Source of the DNA: Prochlorothrix hollandica PCC 9006 = CALU 1027
GTDB taxonomy: Bacteria > Cyanobacteriota > Cyanobacteriia > Prochlorotrichales > Prochlorotrichaceae
Reading direction: 5' to 3'
Length of the DNA: 64,000 nucleotides
Assembly: GCF_000332315.1 (NCBI RefSeq)
Contig: NZ_KB235941.1
Span: 1,169,509-1,233,508, forward strand
Under the pieces are notes generated by a model. The model ran no database searches and was not told the DNA's origin. It was given only the letters and a program-made list of their open reading frames with translations. A program made the position numbers and the translations under genes. Shown piece by piece: positions 59,480-64,000 of this stretch (positions are counted from its first letter, which is position 1; the number at the start of each line of letters is the position of its first letter).

Positions 59480-59518
59480 CCCGCTTAAACGAAAAGTGAG
59501 GGCTACCGTTCACCGGGG

Positions 59519-59761
59519 GTAACTATTCAGGGGGGGACGAAGTTAGTAGGGTTTCAGCTTACTGGGGAACCCTCGACCTTGGGTAGGGGTCGCGCCCCCG
59601 TGCCGACCCTCTTGGCGACCCACAACCGGGGCAACCACGGGGGGATTGCCCCTACCAAAATCGGTGAACCCACCCCAGTGAGATGGACCCTCTCACATCG
59701 CCTAAGGTCTGTTGTCTAGAGCCTGAAACCCTCATTCTCCCGTGGCCCCCTGAATAATTAC
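59519..59761. repeat. 243-bp element with GTAAYTATTCAGGGGG ends, copy 1
   Basis: The left end GTAACTATTCAGGGGG and right end CCCCCTGAATAATTAC are inverted repeats. Inside is a hairpin-forming GGGGCAACCACGGGGGG/ATTGCCCC block and CTGTTGTCTAGAGCCTGAAA. Related copies lie at 60426-60885 and 63268-63544. Confidence 0.8.
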
Positions 59762-59799
59762 CACCGGGGGCAGGAGCTAGGAACTATCTGCAACGGCAA

Positions 59800-60291
59800 T
59801 TAACGGTAATTCTCAAACTGCAATGCCACAGGGCAGTCTTCCTGTTTCAGAAACTGGATCACCTCCTGCAAATCATCGCGAGACTTGCCGGATACCCGCA
59901 GGGCATCCCCTTGGATCGACACCTGGATTTTCTTAAAGGCATCCCGAATTTGCTTCGATATTTTTTTAGCTAATTCTGCCTCAATCCCTTTGCGTAGGGT
60001 AATTTCCTGGCGAACTCGGCTACCACTGACACTTTCGATTTTGCCATACTCAAAAATCTTCAAGGACAGTTGCCGTTTTGCCGCTTTCATTTGCAAAATT
60101 GTCGTCACCGCATCCAAGGTAAATTCACTATTGGTGGTAATGACAATTTCCGTGGGGTTGAGATCCAGAACCGTGTTGGTATCCTTCAGGTCATAGCGCC
60201 CCTTAATCTCTCGGCGCACCTGATCCACGGTATTGACCATTTCTTGGTAGTCAAAATCACTGACCACATCAAACGAACAGGATGAAGCCAT
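59800..60291 (-). CDS. yajQ: YajQ family nucleotide-binding protein
   Basis: The 163-residue protein matches the YajQ family from end to end: [84 protein letters not shown]. It has two RNP-like alpha/beta subdomains and no catalytic motif. Members bind nucleotides and, in Xanthomonas, cyclic di-GMP. AAGGAGA lies just upstream of the ATG. It sits between two copies of the GTAAYTATTCAGGGGG element. Confidence 0.93.
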   Translation of the reverse strand: MASSCSFDVVSDFDYQEMVNTVDQVRREIKGRYDLKDTNTVLDLNPTEIVITTNSEFTLDAVTTILQMKAAKRQLSLKIFEYGKIESVSGSRVRQEITLRKGIEAELAKKISKQIRDAFKKIQVSIQGDALRVSGKSRDDLQEVIQFLKQEDCPVALQFENYR

Positions 60292-60425
60292 GACTCTCCT
60301 TCCATCAGCAATAGATTAAACGTTCAGTCGATGCCCTCAGCCCAGGGGATATAACGTCCAACCGGAGCTAGGGACAGAAGATCCAGGGATTTTACGATCC
60401 AGAGATTTTAAAATCCAGGGATCTC

Positions 60426-60885
60426 GTAACTATTCAGGGGGAAAGTGAGTAGGGTTTCAGCCCCACGATCGCCGGTCAGAGCCGGATCAACGGGGTGCAT
60501 TTCACCTGGGAACCATCGACCTCGGGTAGGGTTCTTGCTGGGCGCATGTCAGGGTTGGGGGGGTGCATCGTAGGGGCGAAGCATGGGCGACAAAACTTGG
60601 GGCGATCACCCAGAGAATACCTGCGCCCATGCTTCGCCCGTACCCAAAATGGGGGCATTGACCTCCCCTGATTTCAATCCGATCCTGCCCCCCCAATGAC
60701 GAGATGCGCCCGTTCTTGCCCCCGTGCCGACCCTCTTGGCAACCGAAAACCGGGGCAACCACGGGGGGATTGCCCCTACCCAAATCGGTGAACCCACCCC
60801 AGGGAGATGGACTCTCTCACATCGTCTAAGGTCTGTTGTCTAGAGCCTGAAACCCTCATTCGCCCGTGACCCCCTGAATAATTAC
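60426..60885. repeat. GTAAYTATTCAGGGGG element, copy 2, with internal insertion
   Basis: The same ends as copy 1 enclose 460 bp. The extra DNA includes a long inverted repeat, TAGGGGCGAAGCATGGGCG at about 60571 with its complement at 60624-60642 (one mismatch), which looks like a further small hairpin element inserted in the first. Confidence 0.75.
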
Positions 60886-60930
60886 GCCAAGGGGAGGGGG
60901 AACGGATGGGGACAAGCGTCCGGAATAACC

Positions 60931-61434
60931 CTAGTCGAAATAGAACAATGTCACCAAGCGGTGCTGCTCCTCAGCATAGTGACAGGTATCCAGAAGGGTG
61001 GTGCTGTCGTGGAAGGCAAAACAAATTAACTGTTGGCAACGGGAGACAATTTCTTGGTTACACAGGGCGCTAGCTTCCCCCAGGGAAAGACTATCATTGG
61101 CGGGGTTTTCCACCAGATGAATGACCTGCTCCAGTTGCTCCCGAGACTCCCGAGGCTGGCGATCGAGGCCTTGGGGCAAAATTACCGTCAGCAGGTTGGG
61201 GTCGGCCCGCATAGCGCCCCGAATTGCCGCAGCATTGGTACCCTGGGCACCGGAGGTCATTAAACGATTCCCCCCCAACACCAGGGCATAGCTCATCATT
61301 TCGATCAAATGTTGATGAGTAATGGGAACGTGGCGCGAACCCAACAACGCAATGCGCTTGGCACTGGTTTGCTGAATCGCTGCGAGTTCCTGGACTAGCT
61401 CATCTACCTTGGGAAGATCAAGTGCCTGACTCAA
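60931..61434 (-). CDS. SLOG-fold protein (DNA recombination-mediator protein A family)
   Basis: The 167-residue product has a Rossmann-like SLOG/DprA-type fold: RIALLGSRHVPITHQHLIEMM, LVLGGNRLMTSGAQGTNAAAIRGAM (the nucleotide-binding GG.xxSGxxG loop), LLTVILPQGLDRQ and QLICFAFHDSTTLLDTCHYAEEQ. It lacks the winged helix of full DprA. Cyanobacterial members are named DNA recombination-mediator protein A; the exact role is unknown. The start is a TTG at 61434, giving the family N-terminus SQALDLPKV. Confidence 0.82.
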   Translation of the reverse strand: MSQALDLPKVDELVQELAAIQQTSAKRIALLGSRHVPITHQHLIEMMSYALVLGGNRLMTSGAQGTNAAAIRGAMRADPNLLTVILPQGLDRQPRESREQLEQVIHLVENPANDSLSLGEASALCNQEIVSRCQQLICFAFHDSTTLLDTCHYAEEQHRLVTLFYFD

Positions 61435-61742
61435 AGGTCAATATCGCTAAAACAACCTAGCCATTCTACAGCACTTTGCGGGAACCGTCAGCCTTAGGGA
61501 ATCCTGGGGGGTAGTCCTGAACCCGTTCAGGTCAGATTTCCCGGTGGGCCGAGCCGGGAAACATCCAGAGGCAGCGGGGGCAGGCGGTCAAGGGTCGGTG
61601 CAGCGGGACTCGTAGACCAGCAGCAGGGATAGGCACCAGGACGGCAGAACGGTCTGCCAGGGGTAACGGGACATTGGCGATCGAGAAGGATTAGGTTACA
61701 TTCCTTAACAGTCCCCCAACCCTGTCCCCCAACCCTGTACCC
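61435..61742. other. intergenic region, nothing notable
   Basis: No gene, hairpin or repeat family was recognised between the two divergent genes. Promoters for both should lie here. Confidence 0.5.
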
Positions 61743-63200
61743 ATGTCCCCCTCCCCCCCGCCTGCCTTGTCTGTCGCGGCCCGATCGCCCCGGCAACAGT
61801 GGATCCAAGAGCATCTTTTTTTCGGTAATGAACCCAGCCTCGAACTGATGGCCATTCTCCTGGTCTATTTTGTCCAGGGGATTTTAGGGTTGTCGCGGCT
61901 GGCGGTGAGCTTTTTCCTCAAGGATGATCTGGGCCTCAGTCCGGCGGAAACCGCTGGGCTAATGGGGTTGGCCATGGTGCCCTGGACCATTAAGCCCCTC
62001 TTTGGCTTTATGTCCGATGGTTTGCCGATTTTGGGATACCGTCGTCGGCCCTATTTGATCCTGTCGGGGCTACTGGGCATGGGGGCGCTGGTGGCCTTGG
62101 GGACCGTGGTCGATCGCCCCTGGATGGCGGGCCTTGCCATTATGCTCAGTTCCCTGTCCCTGGCGGTCAGTGATGTCATTGCGGACTCCCTGGTGGTGGA
62201 GCGGGCGCGGCATGAGTCCATCAGCACCATGGGATCCCTGCAATCCCTCTGTTGGGGCACTGCGGCCCTGGGGGGCTTGCTGACGGCCTATTTCAGTGGC
62301 TACCTGCTGCAAGTGGCCACCCCCCAAATTGTGTTTTTGATTACGGCGGCGTTTCCCCTGTTGGTGGCGGTGGCGGCGGGGCTGATTGGGGAGGAACGGG
62401 TGCGATCGGGCCTCAGTTGGGGCGTAGTGGGGGAGCAGGTGAAGCTCTTGCGCCAAGCCCTAGGACAGCGGGCCATTTGGTTCCCCACCCTGTTCCTCTT
62501 TCTCTGGCAATCCACCCCCAATTCCCAGTCGGCGTTTTTCTATTTCACCACCAATGATCTGGGGTTTCAGCCGGAGTTTTTGGGCCGGGTGCAGTTGGTG
62601 ACCAAGTTGGGGGCGTTGGTGGGCATTTGGCTGTTCAACCGCTATTTTAAGGCCGTGCCCTTTCGCCGCATTTTCACTTGGGCGGCGATCGCCTCCACCC
62701 TCCTCGGTCTCACGACCCTGCTGCTGGTGACCCATGCCAACCGCAGTCTGGGCATTAGCGATCAGTGGTTTAGCCTGGGGGATAGTGTCATCCTGACGGT
62801 GGCGGGGGAAATTGCCTATATGCCGGTGCTGGTGTTGGCGGCGCGGCTCTGTCCGCCGGGGGTAGAGGCAACGTTGTTTGCCCTGCTGATGTCGGTGTGT
62901 AATCTGTCTTATCTGGTGTCTACGGAGTTGGGGGCGCTGTTGACCCACTGGCTGGGGGTGACGGAAACGGATTTCACTAATCTCTGGCTCTTAACCCTGA
63001 TCACCACCCTCAGCACCCTGTTACCGCTGCCTTTGGTGCAAGGGTTACCCAACACCAACGCCCAGGGCCATGGGCCACGGCTGCCACCAGAGGCTGGGGC
63101 GGAACCCCTGATCCCTGAAATCATGCCTGAAATCATGCCTGAAATCATGCCTGAAATCATGACCGAAGACGGGACGGCAGAGGTGGCGGTGGAGAGATGA
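61743..63200 (+). CDS. folate/biopterin transporter (FBT/BT1 family)
   Basis: The 485-residue membrane protein of the major facilitator superfamily has about twelve helices and the FBT signature ELMAILLVYFVQGILGLSRLAVSFFLKDDLGLSP, then PWTIKPLFGFMSDGLPILGYRRRPYL and SDVIADSLVVERAR. Cyanobacterial and plastid members move folates. The C-terminal cytoplasmic tail contains four PEIM repeats encoded by a 12-bp minisatellite at 63114-63161. The ATG is at 61743. Confidence 0.9.
   Translation: MSPSPPPALSVAARSPRQQWIQEHLFFGNEPSLELMAILLVYFVQGILGLSRLAVSFFLKDDLGLSPAETAGLMGLAMVPWTIKPLFGFMSDGLPILGYRRRPYLILSGLLGMGALVALGTVVDRPWMAGLAIMLSSLSLAVSDVIADSLVVERARHESISTMGSLQSLCWGTAALGGLLTAYFSGYLLQVATPQIVFLITAAFPLLVAVAAGLIGEERVRSGLSWGVVGEQVKLLRQALGQRAIWFPTLFLFLWQSTPNSQSAFFYFTTNDLGFQPEFLGRVQLVTKLGALVGIWLFNRYFKAVPFRRIFTWAAIASTLLGLTTLLLVTHANRSLGISDQWFSLGDSVILTVAGEIAYMPVLVLAARLCPPGVEATLFALLMSVCNLSYLVSTELGALLTHWLGVTETDFTNLWLLTLITTLSTLLPLPLVQGLPNTNAQGHGPRLPPEAGAEPLIPEIMPEIMPEIMPEIMTEDGTAEVAVER
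63114..63161 (+). repeat. 12-bp tandem repeat in the transporter tail
   Basis: CCTGAAATCATG is present four times in frame, encoding PEIM repeats. Unit number could vary between strains without frameshift. Confidence 0.9.
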
Positions 63201-63267
63201 TCGATCGTCCGTAGCTTAAGGTCAGTGTAAGGTCAGTGTACTGACACCCTGCTGTGCTAGCCCCTCC

Positions 63268-63544
63268 AAAACCGGGGCAACCACGGGGGGATTGCCCCTA
63301 CCAAAATCGGTGAACCCACCCCAGGGAAATAGACCCTCTCACATCGCCTCAGGTCTGTCCCTCTTGGGGACCCACAACTGGGGCAACCACGGGGGGATTG
63401 CCCCTACCAAAATCGGTGAACCCACCCCAGGGAAATGGACCCTCTCACATCGCCTCAGGTCTGTCCCTCTTGGGGATCCAAAACCGGGGCAACCACGGGG
63501 GGATTGCCCCTACCCAAATCGGTTGTGAACCCCTGAATCATTAC
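63268..63544. repeat. GTAAYTATTCAGGGGG element family, copy 3, partial and internally repeated
   Basis: The block GGGGCAACCACGGGGGGATT...CACATCGCCTCAGGTCTG is repeated about every 106 bp, the third copy being incomplete. The right end CCCCTGAATCATTAC is present; the left end is absent. The right end abuts the C-terminal codons of the broken nuclease-like gene. Confidence 0.75.
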
Positions 63545-63823
63545 GGGGTTGGGGAGGCTGGGGCGAAGACTGCCAGCGGTTTCCGTGACCATGTGGTAAA
63601 GAATTCCCAGAATTTGACCGATATCTTTAATGAAATACTCAGTGGTGTCTAAAATAACCTGCCGGTCCGATAAACAGAGAAACCGCCAAATCGTGCCAAT
63701 GGTCACGACCCCATAGGTGGGATCAATGGGGTTGCCTTCTTGTTGATTAAAGAGTTGGGCGGCAATCATCTCAGCCATACACTGGGCAAAGCCCGACTTG
63801 AGGTTCTCGTTTTTAGCTTCCAC
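63545..63823 (-). pseudogene. nuclease-like gene fragment cut by an ISL3 element
   Basis: The remaining frame reads [40 protein letters not shown] and [15 protein letters not shown], resembling the C-terminal half of cyanobacterial PD-(D/E)XK-type proteins in which the E-x-K is catalytic. Its N-terminal part is missing: the reading frame meets the end of an insertion sequence exactly before VEAK at 63824. At the other end the frame runs into the GTAAYTATTCAGGGGG element at 63544, which supplies a foreign tail to 63455. A GTG at 63823 could start a 122-residue product, but a functional protein is unlikely. Confidence 0.75.
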
Positions 63824-64000
63824 GGCTCTCCGATGATCTTGGTGTAAACTGTATAGAGCGATACATTTAGCAGGGGATGCTTACCATGGCTTTTCATCTA
63901 GATAATCTTCTAAATATACCAGGAGTTACGGTTGAGACTTGTGCTTATCAAAATAATGAAGTTTATCTAACATTGCGGCTATTGACTGAAGAGAGTAGCT
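63824..64000 (+). mobile_element. left end of an ISL3-family insertion sequence (continues beyond window)
   Basis: The element begins GGCTCTCCGATGATCTTG, like the GGCTCTT-type inverted repeats of ISL3 elements, and a transposase frame opens 62 bp inside. Its insertion point is within a nuclease-like gene. The right end and the target duplication are outside the window. Confidence 0.75.
63886..64000 (+). CDS. ISL3-family transposase, N-terminal part
   Basis: The first 38 codons, MAFHLDNLLNIPGVTVE, then a Cys, then NEVYLTLRLLTEE, match the N-terminus of cyanobacterial ISL3 transposases, just before the zinc-ribbon. GGGGATGC precedes the ATG at 63886. The gene runs off the window, so its integrity cannot be judged. 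Confidence 0.75.
   Translation, partial: MAFHLDNLLNIPGVTVETCAYQNNEVYLTLRLLTEESS

Overview
The window is cyanobacterial chromosomal DNA. The basis is the very dense CGATCG/GCGATCGC (HIP1-type) sites, a crtD-type carotenoid desaturase, a DevBCA-type exporter, CHASE2 and hybrid histidine kinases, Uma2 nucleases, CHAT and two-partner-secretion proteins, a DUF1350 hydrolase and a folate/biopterin transporter of cyanobacterial type. Base composition is moderately GC-rich. A Prochlorothrix-like or filamentous relative would fit, but the species cannot be fixed from the sequence alone. No rRNA, tRNA or CRISPR array was recognised.

Layout. 1-1.2 kb: the end of an unknown gene, a 391-bp displaced copy of part of cbiA, and a transthyretin-like protein. 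1.5-7 kb: an enolase-superfamily epimerase, a Pro/Ser-rich protein, a DUF1350 protein, and a lipoprotein plus ATPase of an osmoprotectant ABC system. 7.1-11.3 kb: a TetR repressor divergent from a devBCA-type exporter operon, with two 15-bp palindromes between them. 11.3-27 kb: acyltransferase, crtD, two large hybrid kinases, dus, hydrolase, exonuclease III and much repeat DNA. 27-38 kb: an accessory block with four near-identical AAA ATPase/PD-(D/E)XK genes, a drug/metabolite transporter, a formylglycine-generating-enzyme-like protein whose C-terminus has the signature of a diversity-generating retroelement (DGR) variable region, and a Uma2 nuclease. 38-49 kb: MEKHLA protein, hisH, a C15 peptidase-like protein, a PhnD-like lipoprotein, an intradiol dioxygenase, intact cbiA, a fifth AAA/nuclease copy, rtcB and truB. 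49-59.4 kb: a purD / two-partner-secretion exoprotein / CHAT-TPR gene set on the minus strand; the 2,080-residue exoprotein holds eleven in-phase 195-bp repeats and an embedded proprotein-convertase P domain. 59.4-64 kb: yajQ, a SLOG/DprA-like protein, a folate-biopterin transporter, and at the right edge an ISL3-type insertion sequence that has cut a nuclease-like gene.

The most notable candidates are the DGR target gene at 29852-31732 (its reverse transcriptase and template repeat are not in this window), the mosaic AAA/nuclease family, and the purD-TpsA-CHAT locus. The intergenic DNA carries at least six small repeat families, several with terminal inverted repeats and one with a plausible 4-bp target duplication, and one case of nesting. 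Many 10-15 bp minisatellites also lie between and inside genes.
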